From positions 1-43,924 of the forward strand of contig JAGTXK010000092.1 in NCBI GenBank assembly GCA_019096195.1: a DNA stretch of 43,924 nucleotides, in the 5' to 3' direction. How positions within the stretch are numbered: the stretch's first letter is position 1; every line of letters starts with the position of its first letter. The notes beneath the pieces are model-generated. The model was not told the DNA's origin and searched no databases. It saw only the letters and a list, made by a program, of their open reading frames with translations. The position numbers and the translations under genes are program-made. Positions 1-11,555 of this stretch are shown one piece after another. This DNA comes from Boletus sp. NGJ (Eukaryota; Basidiomycota; Agaricomycetes; Boletales; Boletaceae).

Positions 1-1
1 C

Positions 2-2102
2 GAGGAAAACGAAGACACTGGCTTCGAGGAAATCAACTTACTCGAAGGCCTCACACTGGGTGTGTCTATACATCACGATCTGCGGTATATAATCATTTAG
101 TTTGTTTCGTGGTAGGTTCCAGTACATCATCGGACGCCGAGTTGCTCCACCTCCCGTCGACTCGGCTAGGAAATACCACCCGTCAGCGATTCTTTTCGCT
201 TCCTCCGGTATCCGCTCCGGCTCGAACGCCTCCTTCAACCTCCAAACAGACTCCGAATCATATCCTGCGACAATCTTACCGCAAAATTTTGCAGACGGTC
301 TCTGGGTTTCGTGTCCGAATGCGTACTGTGTTTGTTCCTCATGTCTTGCTGCCGAAGAACTCTTTTGTTGATCAGGACGCTCACGACCGCAACGATTTTG
401 AAAGTGGGAGCGAAGAGCGGGAGGCGGGAAATAGTGAACGCACTGTGGTCCTCTGCGTCGAGGTGGAAAACTCCGGAGAGTCAGGTCCAACCACCGGTTT
501 CTCGCTCGAGCGCTTGGATGTGAAGATTGGCGGAGAAGGTGCGACTACAAGATTGATCGAATGGGGAGAGGGTGTTTTCAACTCCGGGTCGGATACCGAG
601 AACCACCTCTTTCCTCTGCTTATAGGTTCGATGGAGCAGTACAACCTCCTCTACGTCGTATCGTTCTGGAACACACCAAATGATCAAGACAACTTCATGT
701 TGACGACCCAGGGTATCAACGACGGCGGCGAATTACAAAGAGCAGTGACAATCACTGTCTACGGTAGACCGTATCTCGCAAGTGAAGTCAAAGATGAAAA
801 CAGCGTCCTATCCTACCCGACTCCAACCTTCTCATCCCGGTGGAATTGCGTTCTTGACCTATCATCTAGACCTCGCGAGGAACCTGTAGATTTCCACGAG
901 ACTTCGGTAGGACGTAGTGCCCTCCCCGAGCCTGCTTCACCCTTCCCAGGCCGTACCGCTCTCTCATCTCTCGCCTTGTCCCCTGCACCCACGACACCTA
1001 CTCCTCAAGCGATCGCAGGAAAACGACATACGCTCCCTAGTAGCATTACCGCCATGCGTGCTATTAATCCCTCCGCCAACTATCGTCTCTCTCTACCGTC
1101 TCGCGAGTACCCCGGAGGGTCTGCTATGCTCCCTGCTCCGACAACGGCTTTCACACCTCCTTCTGTTGCACTCCAGACATTTAATAGATCAGCTTCAACC
1201 ACGTTTGGAATGTCAGCTCCTCCACTGAGTGGAGGGGGTGGGTTCAATGTCAACACCTTACCGTCCGAAACACAGGCGCAGCCATCCGTCACGCTGCATA
1301 CCCCCGCGTACCCCATGTTCCCGCCAGGCGTGACAGCCAAGGCCCCACACATCCAGGCATTGGGCAGTCAACAGGGCTATTCCGGTCCGAGCGTCGAGAT
1401 CAAGCGAGAGAGAGGGACGGGAATGATGACCGCGGTGCCACAGACGCCGTTCCCGACCGTTTTGAATACACAGTTTGACACTCGACAAGAACCTCTGCCG
1501 GTACCTTCGGGAGAGCCCGTTGTCGTTTCCGTGGGCCTCTTACCCGCTGAGTCTGACGACGGTTATCCGTTTGGGCAGAGGAGGATATATCCATCGGATC
1601 AATTTACGTTGGACATTTTCGTCTACAATCAGAGCTCGTGGACCAGAAGGTTCGAGATTAGCTATCCAAATGTGGATAGACAACAATGGAAAATGGCACA
1701 GAACAAGGCCGCCTCAGGATCTAGAGGGAGAAGCTACGTGGAGGAACTCACGACTTCAGTCGCTCCTCCTGGTATCTTACCCTTGCAGAACCGAGTGAGG
1801 GTCGGGTGAGTTAAGAAATATAGCCTTGTATTGACTCATGTTTCTAAGGATTGGTTCACTCCACAGCCCGCTCAAGCCATCCACTTGTCAATCCGTCCGC
1901 ATGGACTTCCTTTCCATTTCTCCTGGTGTGCATTCTGTTAACATCCTCACACTAACGGACGTTGAGACCGGGTATGCGGTTAACTTACGGCAAGCAAAAG
2001 TGGACTCTTTTTCCCGCTAATGACTGACTCAGCACCAGATCTGTTATGGATATCGTCGTCCATGAACGCACAGCAGAGGAGATGGGAGAGAAAATTCCAT
2101 AG
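2..2102 (+). CDS. TRS65: TRAPPII complex subunit Trs65, 5'-truncated
   Basis: C-terminal part of the TRAPPII-specific subunit Trs65, which helps the TRAPPII Rab-GEF act at the late Golgi. Exons read 2..59, 116..1805, 1867..1971 and 2033..2102. All junctions are GT-AG and keep one frame, so the apparent start near 109 is only an intron acceptor. The first codons lie left of the window. The product has an early segment ending GLTLGSSTSSDAELL, a beta-rich region with YNLLYVVSFWN, a Pro/Ser-rich low-complexity middle, then an Ig-like C-terminal domain (YPSDQFTLDIFVYNQSS ... DFLSISPGVHSVN ... RSVMDIVVHE) characteristic of Trs65. The pattern is diagnostic of the family, but no search was run. It converges on SNX3, 275 bases away. 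Confidence 0.85.
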
Positions 2103-2376
2103 CTGGTACTTTATATACTTGAGGCATGTGCTACGAATTCCAATGGTCATTTTGGAACATCGGGGAGAGGCTTGCAAGAGAACAAATATGAATATACAAG
2201 AACAACCAAACGTGAAATCTGAAGAGGACACATAGTGGTACATGATAAGGACCTGGGTGTCTTGCGTGGAAAGGTTAGACTGGGTAGGGATCCAAAAGAG
2301 GTGGTGGGGTGGAGACAAGGCGGGATTCGGTATAGTGGGAACTAACTGCCAGTGGGAAGTCGCTAGGGATAAACGT

Positions 2377-3044
2377 TTATATCCACTGACTCTTGTCCCA
2401 ACCCGGGTCCTGCAAAAATGCACAAAGGACCTTGCTACCGGTCTAGAGGCGAGAGGGGGAGCATGAAAACCGTTTGACGTATAATGGGATTGAAAGACCG
2501 CACCTGCAAAAGAGGGTGACCGGCAACGATGCTGAGGAACCGTTCAAGTCCTTCCCTCCGGGCTTCAATGACTTCATCAGAGAATCGATTAGTGAAGACC
2601 TTGCCAGGGAGGGCAGGAATGTTGACGCGAGTGGACTCCCGTTCGAGGATATCACGGAATGCCTCAAAATCAGAGTAACGGCGTCTCACGAGGGAGTGGC
2701 GTAATTTGAAGGCAGGTATGTTGGTCTAAGTCATCAAAACGTATTCAGACTCACAACGGGGGAAAGCTATTAGCTGAGAGCATACTTTGCACACGACTTC
2801 ATAGTCGGTAAACATTTTCCGACCGAATCCTAGGGCAACATCGACTACAATGTCGGGAAATACTGGCGAAGAACACTTGCTTACCGTGCGTTTGAGGATT
2901 GCGAACCTCAATTTCCAGAAAACTTTCTGGAACGCTATACATCTCTTCGATCTGCAAGGCGCTTGCTCGGATTGATTCAGGGGGGACAGAGAAAGGATCG
3001 AGAGGTACATACGGTCTGCTCACGCGCCCCGAGACGGGGCTCAT
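2377..3044 (-). CDS. SNX3: Sorting nexin 3 (PX-domain retromer adaptor)
   Basis: SNX3/Grd19-type sorting nexin of 163 residues, the family's usual size. It binds PI3P on endosomes and recruits retromer cargo. Exons on the minus strand are 3044..2885, 2829..2786, 2725..2504 and 2442..2377. All introns are GT-AG and phases fit exactly. The PX domain fills most of the protein: [44 protein letters not shown] (the Arg-Arg-Tyr phosphoinositide pocket) and IPALPGKVF. It ends with [14 protein letters not shown]. The start is the ATG at 3044, the first Met before the conserved region. Only 165 bases separate it from the RAD5 stop upstream on the same strand, so its promoter must be very short or lie in RAD5 3' sequence. 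Confidence 0.93.
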
Positions 3045-3209
3045 CAAACGCGCTACTTCGAGCGAAAGGCGACACAGTGGTCATGGTCGTTGTGAATCAA
3101 GAACACAGCAAATCACCGAATTGTCACAAAGTCACGCATGCGCAACATCACTGTCACGTAGCCAGTGCCTTCAGGCTTCATCTGGGTTATAGCTCGAGTA
3201 CTACTTAGA

Positions 3210-6200
3210 CTAATTACCGAAGATAAGCTTGAGATTTTCTAGGCTCTCGGGATCTGCTTTCCCCGACTTGTTCGTTCCTCGAAACGCTTCCTTGATGATG
3301 GCGGTCTTGCGTTTCTGGATCTCTAGGATGTTACCTTCGATAGTATTCTCGATCTGGGCGAACATCAATGTTGGAAATATGCAGAATGAGGTTCTCTTAC
3401 GATGAAATGTTTGACATAGACTGTCTTCTCTTGGCCAATGCGATGAACACGGTCAATTGCTGTGGAGGATGTTACTGTGTAGGCACGATTCAACCGAGGA
3501 AAAATACCTTGGTGCTCAATTGCCGCGTTCCACCAGCAATCCATCTAGAACTGGAGATAAATTTGCCCTACATAGAACTTTGAAAGATTTACCATGAATA
3601 CATGATTAGCGCAGGTAAGCTGTTTGTGATCAGTAGAGTTTGTCGCGGGAGAGAACGAATTTCCTTACATTTAGCCCAACTCCACCAGCCTTCAGGCTGA
3701 TAATTAAAACTTTGGGCTTGCGCTCATTCTGTTTGAACTCGGCTATCGCTGCGCTACGCTTTTTCATGTCCATAGAACCATCAAAACGGTACCAAGCAAG
3801 GCGTTCACGCTCAAGAGCCATTGATATGAGCGAGAGGAACGAAGTGAACTGCGAGAAAACGATTGCGCGGAAGTATGGATCTTGGTCTCGTAGGCGACCT
3901 GTTTGACAACCATCATCATTGCCTGCCGTTAAATGACCCAAGGACGACTTACGCAGATTTTGAATTAAAGCATTGAGTTTTGTCGAGGAGCGGAAGTCAT
4001 TGCGACGCAGCTCAACCACTTGTACACTCGCAGGCCCCATCAGTCTGTCATCCCCTGAAATGAGAGGTACGGGTTTCATTCCATCTTCGGTTTTAGGTCT
4101 AAGAACCTCTATCAACTCGTTTTCTTTGACAGGGCCTCGAGAACAGGAAGGACAGCGTCCTTCTTCGCTTCGCTCGATGCAGGCCGTTATATAAGAAATA
4201 ATACAATCTTTGCAGCTAAGAACGATAATAAGTTACAGGCGACAAAAGAAGTAGATATGCTTACCACCGATGTAAGCACTGGGGAATGATGACTGCAGTT
4301 TCCATAACATCGAGACAGATAGGGCATTCATCTGTGTTGGATGTCTCAAGGTTGGAGATGACATTCTTCGCGAAGGACATGTTTGAAGCGTCAGAGGTTC
4401 GCTGCTCGGCAACGTCATGTATCAAAGTGTCGATTTCGATACATTTTGAACCTGATGGAGGCTCGTTCACCTGGTCTTTAGGGTCTATGACAAGATCCGG
4501 GTGCAGCACGGCACGTCGCAAGCTGAGCACTGGTTTGTTAGCCACAGGAAATCAGACCCCATGTCAAGTACAGACCGCATCAGCATGGCGAGAATGTGAG
4601 TATAGTTCTTTCCGACCAACCCTTTGGCATTAAGCTGATCAAAGTCTCGTTTGGCGGTATCATAAATAGAGTCATAAATTTTCCGTTCTGCGGTGGAGAG
4701 GTGAAGAGTGTCGATGCTATCTTCCTTTGGGGGCAGCTCTACAATCCGTTTTCCATCGCTGTCCCGCATGTGCTTCTCTCTGCGGAGTAAGATGCTCTCC
4801 AAAATAACTTGCACTATTTCGATCGCTTTAGGGTCGCGAGCAAGAAATGGTAATGTAATAAACCTAGAACCAGGCTTCAGTCGCGGTCAAGGGATTGTCG
4901 GAAACCAATGCATACGAGCGGAAAAAGGTGTAAGATGACCAGGGAGTGTAATCCAGAAATTTCCTGCTCTGGATGTGAGCATGAAAATCCTACAAAAATA
5001 CGTATGTCTCACAAGAGGGAGTGAAGGTCGTCGAGCTTGTTTACGATTGGTGTTCCTGTCACGGCCCACCTCCGCCTTGCTCGAAGTGCGTAGACAGCCC
5101 GGGCAGTTTTACTCGTCCTAGATTTACAATGGTGTGCCTCGTCCAGAATGACCCTCATCCATTCGACTGCCAGGGCGAGTCAGTGGCTCATCAAGTGAGA
5201 AATTTGATCATTACTTTGGTAGACCGATGATTGACCATTCGAGTTTTCAAACTTAGAATGCTCAGAAGCCAAGACGCCATAAGAGGTAATGACGATGGGT
5301 ATCCCTACGTCATTGTCTTCTTCAGTCTCTAAGCCGTCCAGATCTAACCTATTTTGCCCGTGCCAGACGATAACTCGCAAGGTTCCGGAAACACTGGAAC
5401 GCTCCAGCTCCTCGGACCATTGCGAGAGAAGAGATGTCGGAGCAACGACCAGGGTCGCGGAAGGGCCTTTCGTTGATCGTTTTGTTTGATTGGATGGGAT
5501 GGCTCGGAACGCGCTGTCTAGTCTCAACTGACGACCACGAATGGGATGCTTCTCGTCATTATTGATAGGTTCTGGTCCTTTATTGGTGTGGATCAAGGCT
5601 GAAATCATGATTGTCTTGCCCATTCCCACTGAATAAAGTCAGACAGATAAGACGTGTCAGTTTGCTTGGTGCTTACTTTCTATTAAGACACGGCATGCTC
5701 AAATATCAGTCTCTATCAGCAAAGGTTGCAACGCTCACCGTCTCTACGAGGGTTCATGAGTTTGATGCCGAGCATAATGTGTGAAGACTTACGCCAGAAC
5801 CCCACCTCTGAATTTGCGCTCTGCCTTGGGGAAGTCCAGGCTGAGCTCGCTCGAGAAAGGATTGAAATAGAACGCTTTGTCATCCTCAGTTAGGTCAATT
5901 AATCCATTGCACGGTTCGGCAGGGAACACATATCTGACGAATGGTCGAGATGCGTAACCCTAGAAGGTAACTCGAGACTTACTCGCTCCACAGAGGATGC
6001 ATGGATGTTGCTTCCCTTGCGGAGACCTCACCTGACTCCATAGAGTGCATCCACCTGCTCTATGGTGTGTAAATAATTTGCCCGAGCGAGAGCTGACTCA
6101 CATCAGTGCTTGCTTTTGATACCCCCTTAACGTGAGCGTAAATGTTGGTGGAGGATCCATCTCTGCCATGGTCTGGTCGTGTTGCTGTGCCCTGCAGATA

Positions 6201-7536
6201 TGGAATCAGACGATGCTATGCATGGAGGCATACTTCAATCACCTTCGGTAAATTAAGTCCAACTGATTGTCAGACAACTCTTCGCCCTCTTCGACTTCGA
6301 TTTCCTCTCCGTCACCAATAATTTCGGTCCTCGTTTTCTTTGTCCCTGCCGGTTTCTGCGCGGACTTTCCATTTTGCCATTCATTGCCATTGGGAATTTG
6401 GTCATTGCTCAAAGCTCGCGCACCAGCGCGTGGTCGCAGGTTAACAACGTCAAATAGGGCTAGAAGCGCAGTTTTTCGTTCACGGAGAGATTGTTCTTCC
6501 TCGGTCTCCTTTCCTTGTCCGAAAACCACTTTTGGATGTACGGACACGTCGGATGCATTAACGGGCTTGAACGCTGAAGCGGAGATATAAACAGAGAGGG
6601 AGACAATCATGTCTGCACCTGCGTAGAGGACAGGTGGGCAATCGACCATTGTACTGCCCCCGAAATTTATTAGACCTTGGTGGATGTATGAATGTACCCA
6701 CGTAAATGGAGGAGCAGAAACAGAAATACCCATGTCCAACAACTTTGATACCCATCCAGCGACATCTTGCGGTAGTCGGCCGAATTCTTTCAACTTGGTC
6801 ATACCACCTGCTGCCACTAAACACCGATGTACTTACCGAATCCCCCTTTATTTGTAAGTCGAACAATTGTGTCTGTCTTCCGTTTCACTTTTTTGACTGG
6901 TTGAGACTTAAGCATCGCCTTGAGGGTGAGTTGTTTCTTCTTTCCTTTGACTGAGGATGTCACTGCGGCACTGGAATCCTCAGGACTGTCCCTTTCGACT
7001 CTGATCTCGTCCCCTGGTTTAATATAACCTTTGCCCTTAACCGTGCTCCAAGCGTTGGGGACTAAGAAAGTACCCAGGTATGTGTCATTTGGTTTGGTAG
7101 CAAGTTGTGTGGACAATGAAAGACGCCTTTTCTTGGTTGGAGGCGGGGATGACCGAATGGTGGTCTGAAGAGGGAGAGGAGGAGAGGAGTCCCTCGAAAC
7201 AATGGAAGATATACTGCTGACGCTCGACGCGCGTGGGACCTCATCGATAGAGGGCAACTCGAAGTCGCTTCCAGAGTCATCGGTTGCACAAGTTGGTAGG
7301 GGAGTCATAGCGATAGGGTTTAGTGGAGCTTCGAAAGTTGGAATATTCTCGTCGTCACTATCAGGGAAAAATAATCGTTTTTCACGGACTTGTTGAGACG
7401 AAACTGAAACACCTTCTGGCTGAGTAGATCCTGGAGGGCCCACTGCAACGCCTTCCGAATGCTGAACATTTTCAACAGCTACCTTGGATGAATCCAAATC
7501 ATCCGGATCCGCGAAGAATAAAGCACTGTTGCTCAT
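3210..7536 (-). CDS. RAD5: RAD5 DNA-damage tolerance helicase/ubiquitin ligase
   Basis: RAD5 is an SNF2-type ATPase and RING E3 that polyubiquitinates PCNA for error-free bypass and remodels stalled forks. The model has 18 exons and 1158 codons, matching yeast Rad5 length. Exons: 7536..6837, 6786..6243, 6191..6102, 6054..5983, 5933..5793, 5743..5739, 5679..5677, 5628..5215, 5166..5013, 4963..4916, 4863..4576, 4522..4265, 4215..3953, 3898..3669, 3619..3593, 3544..3508, 3459..3401, 3353..3210. It has an NLS-like TKKRR near residue 134 and a HIRAN domain from about 150 ([23 protein letters not shown]). Walker A DEMGMGKT is at 517-524 and DEAH at 665-668. The C3HC4 RING spans 886-930 (C886, C889, C902, H904, C907, C910, C927, C930), inserted before helicase motifs V/VI ([20 protein letters not shown]). 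Two microexons of 5 and 3 bases encode part of Walker A. Confidence 0.95.
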
Positions 7537-7593
7537 GTCGGCACCGGTGTGACTGTTGAAAGGTGAAATTTTGGTGGAGGGTTACGTTGGTAT

Positions 7594-7599
7594 ACGCGT
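7594..7599. promoter_or_regulatory. MluI cell-cycle box (ACGCGT) upstream of RAD5
   Basis: A perfect ACGCGT lies 58 bases upstream of the RAD5 ATG. This palindrome is the core site of the fungal MBF (Mbp1-Swi6) factor, which drives G1/S genes. The site is seen directly; binding is inferred. Confidence 0.5.
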
Positions 7600-7628
7600 C
7601 GCAGTGCTGAGTCGCGACGGGACCCGCG

Positions 7629-7963
7629 TTATTTTGGTTTGTTAGGTTCCAAAGCCCTTGACTCGGTCGGAACAACATGTGTATGAAACAACCGTGTATT
7701 GATAGTATAACGCAATCCCCCACCCCCAATACCGTGGAGGAGGTTTTTTTCCAGCCAGAAACGTTCACCAGGCGACACTGAAGTAAACATGAAGCTCCTC
7801 CCCCTCCATACTTACTCGCAGGCAAACATCTTGGGTACTGGCCATTGTCCCAACAAATGAAAAGGTCGGGTACCTGCCGAAGGAAAGCGTAAGGCAGACG
7901 AGGAGGAGTTGGTCCTACCGAAAATGGTACAGTAATTGATGACGAGTAGGATGTTCTTGACAT
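7629..7963 (-). CDS. Possible small two-exon protein upstream of RAD5
   Basis: A weakly supported gene of 98 codons. Exon 7963..7816 starts at an ATG (MSRTSYSSSITVPFSVG...) and ends at a good donor, GTAAGT. Exon 7777..7629 follows an acceptor CTTCAG and stays in frame, reading SPGERFWLEKNLLHGIGGGG and ending EPNKPK. I recognise no family. The stop lies 92 bases before the RAD5 ATG on the same strand, so it could also be an upstream ORF or noncoding leader of RAD5. The Gly-rich stretch and lack of known motifs keep confidence low. Confidence 0.33.
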
Positions 7964-8216
7964 GGAGACAAGTAACTAGATAAGACGAGTGGTGATTGCT
8001 TGTGGTAACTCAAAAGAAAAACTATATATCTTGTCTGTACATACTGTCTAGTCCGTGCTATTGACGTGTTATCATGTTCATCGTCGGTTTTCCTAGGGGT
8101 CGGGGACTTGGCGCAAGCGCGCCGCTATGGATAGAATAAATTGTCTGGACCTATTTTGCAGCCTAATGGTGACGCGCGTATTGTCTGAATCACTTGCCGC
8201 CACTCCCTGACGGCCA

Positions 8217-10387
8217 TCAATGTGCAAACTTGAAGTCCAACCGTGCATTGCCTTCGTCTTTGGTCGTCCGAAGATAGTCAGCTTGTTCCTGTCCATAACA
8301 CATCAACCAAAGAATTCGCCCCATTTCAAAGGAAAATCACCTCTTCTGTCATCGCATTCCATTTGCGATCTCTCCTGCGATTCATTTCGCGGTAAAAGAT
8401 GAATGTAAGGATGTAAAGTACTATATTTGTGCTGCAGATCAGGATGAGAGCAAGGTTCCCTCGTTTATCTACAGTCCATTAGCGTGTACAAAGGGTGGGC
8501 GATGGAAAGTAACACGGACAGAGTGGCTGTTGCAGAAAATCAATTCGAGTTGCAAACGCACAGGTTGCACATCACTCACAGCATCATTTGTTCTGTAGAT
8601 ATTAACCTTCAAGCACATTGTTAGAACATTAGCAATGGTCGAGCCGGCCTCTCAAACGATAAACGTACCCAGACGATAGCTCCTGCCTGAACAAACATGT
8701 TGTAAAGAGAGGCACTTATGGTCCTTGTCTTCACACTCCCAGAATTTCTCGAAGCCCAGGCCACCTGAATGGGGTGGACATATGGAAAACCAGTTATCAA
8801 CGTCACCACAACATAGTAGTCCCACTGATTAGTTGTGAGACCGAACGACCGGAGAGCGATAAGGAGCGGTAAGGCCCAGATCTGGAGGACGACACTGCCT
8901 AAGACGCGGGAATGGATCCGTTCGGAGAAGTACGATGTGATAAGAAGGTTCAGAAGTCCAAGTGTAGTGCTAGGAAGAGTTAGCAGATTGGATTGTGTGG
9001 TCGTGAAGCCAAGGTTGCGAAGGGTTAGAGTCAGGTATGTTTGAGGAGGCCCGACAGGAACTAGCTCTGTAAATAGATGTACATCGAGGGAGAACAAAAC
9101 CTACTCATATGCATTATTCCGAGAATATACAAAGGCCACATCCGCCAATCACATATGGACCGCCACATCATGAGTGGTGTGAGACCTTGACGATTGTGCA
9201 TATCGGATTTCGAATGATCATCTCTAAGCACCCTAAAGACGGATTTAGATGTACGCAGCTGTAGAACAATGCGAATATGAACAAACCGGTTGACCATGAT
9301 GATTTCCTCCCGTTCAGTGAACCATCCACGTGGTCGAAACCACGCTTTGGTTTGGGTTGGTCCGGGAGGCATCAAAAAGGTAGAGGCGATTCCAATGGAG
9401 AGTGTAATCAAGCCCTCGACAAGGAAGAGGTACCTCCAACCGGCGTGACCAGAAGGTACGAGAAGAAGTCCAGTTGCGAGAAACGCGCTAACCATGACGG
9501 TCAGGTAGTTTGAGACCCAGAACCATGCTAAGCGTATGGGTACTGTAAAACTTTGAGAGACTATCGATGAAAGGAGCAACACATTTCTGACATTCGCGTT
9601 TGGTGTAGAAATACGACAGGTATAACACAATATCGGGGATGAAACCACCCGACAAGAAACCAAGGAGGAACCTGCAAAAAGTTAGCGTTTACGATCGACA
9701 TCGTTGTGACTAACATGCCTCGTTGCCAGAAAGGATTTGCGTCCAGTAAGCCAGAACTGAGAAAACGAAACAAAGCTCCACAGAATTATCTAGGCTCGGT
9801 CTCAAGGACCACGGAGTTTCGCCAAGAAATATGTAGCGTACCTGAGTCGGTATCCATACATCTGGGCCTACTCGCTTGGAGATGAGCTGCGAGGGTAACT
9901 CAGCAATCAGAAACGAGAGCCTGTATAGGCTATTCCCGAGATTAAAATCGTTCGTCGTGAGATGTAGATCCTGCAGAAAGTTGTCTGTGTTCGCCGCCGA
10001 TATGTTTGTTCTGTCTAAATCGAGCGCAAAAAACATGATGCAAGCCCAGATCATGATACGGATGTCAATCTTCCGGACGACACCCTATCGGAATTTTCAG
10101 CCATCCACGCCAGCTAGAAGCTACATCATGCTAACCAGCTCTTCTCGCCACGTCCAACGAGCATTTGGATCAAACCTATGAGCATTCTCGTACTGTGGGG
10201 GAGGGCGGTAAACCTCCAACGTAACAGGATCGTCAAATACAGACGGCTGGGTGGCGATTTCATCAAGGCTGCCGTCGTTTCGCGTAAGAATTTGCCAGAA
10301 CCACCGATTACCAGCTTTGGCGTTGGTGGAGGCAAGCGAAAGAGGCTTTTCTGGGGAGGGACGGAAATCTTCCTGTGAGTCAGTCAT
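8217..10387 (-). CDS. MFS transporter, anion:cation symporter (allantoate permease) family
   Basis: Plasma-membrane H+-coupled carrier of the Dal5/ACS type, about 553 residues. Exons: 10387..10136, 10084..9842, 9789..9719, 9671..9592, 9542..9287, 9232..9105, 9066..8669, 8606..8580, 8526..8520, 8468..8341 and 8288..8217. Family landmarks are [114 protein letters not shown] and [18 protein letters not shown]. The third intron needs a GC donor (GCATGT) to keep FLATR|FLLG in frame. A 7-base exon supplies the conserved P-L-Y of DAPLY. The substrate is not predictable beyond allantoate, pantothenate or other small organic anions. The start ATG follows the stop of the upstream gene after only 7 bases. 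Confidence 0.88.
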
Positions 10388-10394
10388 TGCATGA

Positions 10395-11297
10395 TCAGTC
10401 GAACTTCCTCGCGTCTTTTAACCATCGGTCGAGTCTGTCATTTTTGGCATACTTGGCCAACCCTTTGGCGTGTTTTTCCACGTCTGCCCTGCGGCGCTGT
10501 GAGTGGAAAAACAACAGTGGACAAATGAGTTCTTTGGGAAAGATAAGGACACCACGATTCACATGAGTCCCTCGAGATTGGAGCGGGCAGAAATTACGTC
10601 TTCAATAACAAAATGACGCGATGGACTTGGGCGGTTACCGCTCCCAGGCGTCCCAGCTGACGTGACAAATACTGAGGGCATGTAAGTATTGAACAGATGA
10701 TACGCTATGTTCCTATCATCAGGACATCCAGATTCATCTTAGCGAAGTTACCGTCTGATTCAAATATCCAGTATACTTGTTGGGATGATAGGGTGGTAGT
10801 GGTGAGTTTGATGTGAATGGAGAACAGGGAATCCAGTCGGCCCGGGGGGGCTGGCACTGGCAGTTCGGACTCGAAGAGTGGAGAGGCGCGAATCCCACGG
10901 CCTCCGAGCCCGCAAGCTAATATGGTCACACACTCATCAGCAAAGCCTGATTTCTCTAGTACTGTATACACATGTAGCTGAATAAAAAATCAAGGTCAGA
11001 AAGGCAAACTGTTTTCTTCAAGTTGATATCTGAGGGGAGGAGCAATTCGGGTCTTCGGGATCACTTATTATGGTATGACACGTACCACCAGCAACAACGA
11101 GAATTTGGGGTCGAGAGCTGGAACAAGGCGATAAGCGTGTAATCCTCTGCATACGAGATCAGAGCACGCAGAAATCGAACCGACCCACAGCCATGTACTG
11201 AACATAGGAGTCCAATGGTTACTTATCAATGGTTTCAAGAACAGGGGGTATTCGAACTCGGACGAACCGGACCGGGTCCAGGAACTTGCCAGTGCGC
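10395..11297 (-). CDS. Unrecognised conserved-looking multi-exon gene (5' end unresolved)
   Basis: Five segments join in one frame with GT-AG introns: 11297..11223, 11146..11086, 10977..10752, 10671..10598 and 10496..10395. The product reads RTGKFLDPVRFVRVRIPP, VLETIDKGLHAYRLVPALD, PKFSLLLVLHVYTVLEKSG, later FSIHIKLTTTTLSSQQVYW, then a Ser/Pro/Gly linker and a charged helical tail (ADVEKHAKGLAKYAKNDRL) ending WLKDARKFD. No internal stop occurs over about 179 codons. The start is unclear: the ATG at 11339 would need a 31-base intron, too short to trust, so a first exon may lie further upstream. I recognise no family. The stop is 7 bases from the MFS start on the same strand, which is unusually tight for two separate transcripts. 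ADE6 ends about 260 bases upstream. Confidence 0.5.
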
Positions 11298-11555
11298 CTA
11301 CACAATCCATCGTTCGCATGTCCCGAACCGTTTGTCCATTGTTAGTGTTGGATACATCTACTTCTCGTACACTTCTTTCTGGTCTCTACAGGTAATCATA
11401 AATTTTGGTTGACTTCCGGCACATATCACTGGGCCTTTCAAGTTGAATAGCTCACAACAATAAATCCTTCTGCAAATAATCACCGAGGTCTTGTTTCGGC
11501 TTCTGACAACATACATCAAGCTTGTGAATAACATACAATGGGAAACAACTCACTA

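Noticed and set aside
10681-10705. Frame reading MNLDVLMIGT taken as the start of a Gfo/Idh/MocA oxidoreductase
   Set aside because: It stops at once with TAG and lies inside an intron of a better five-exon model.
11222-11292. tRNA-like TTCGAA loop on the minus strand
   Set aside because: The bases beside the loop cannot form a T-stem and no acceptor stem or D-arm was found; the region reads as a coding exon instead.
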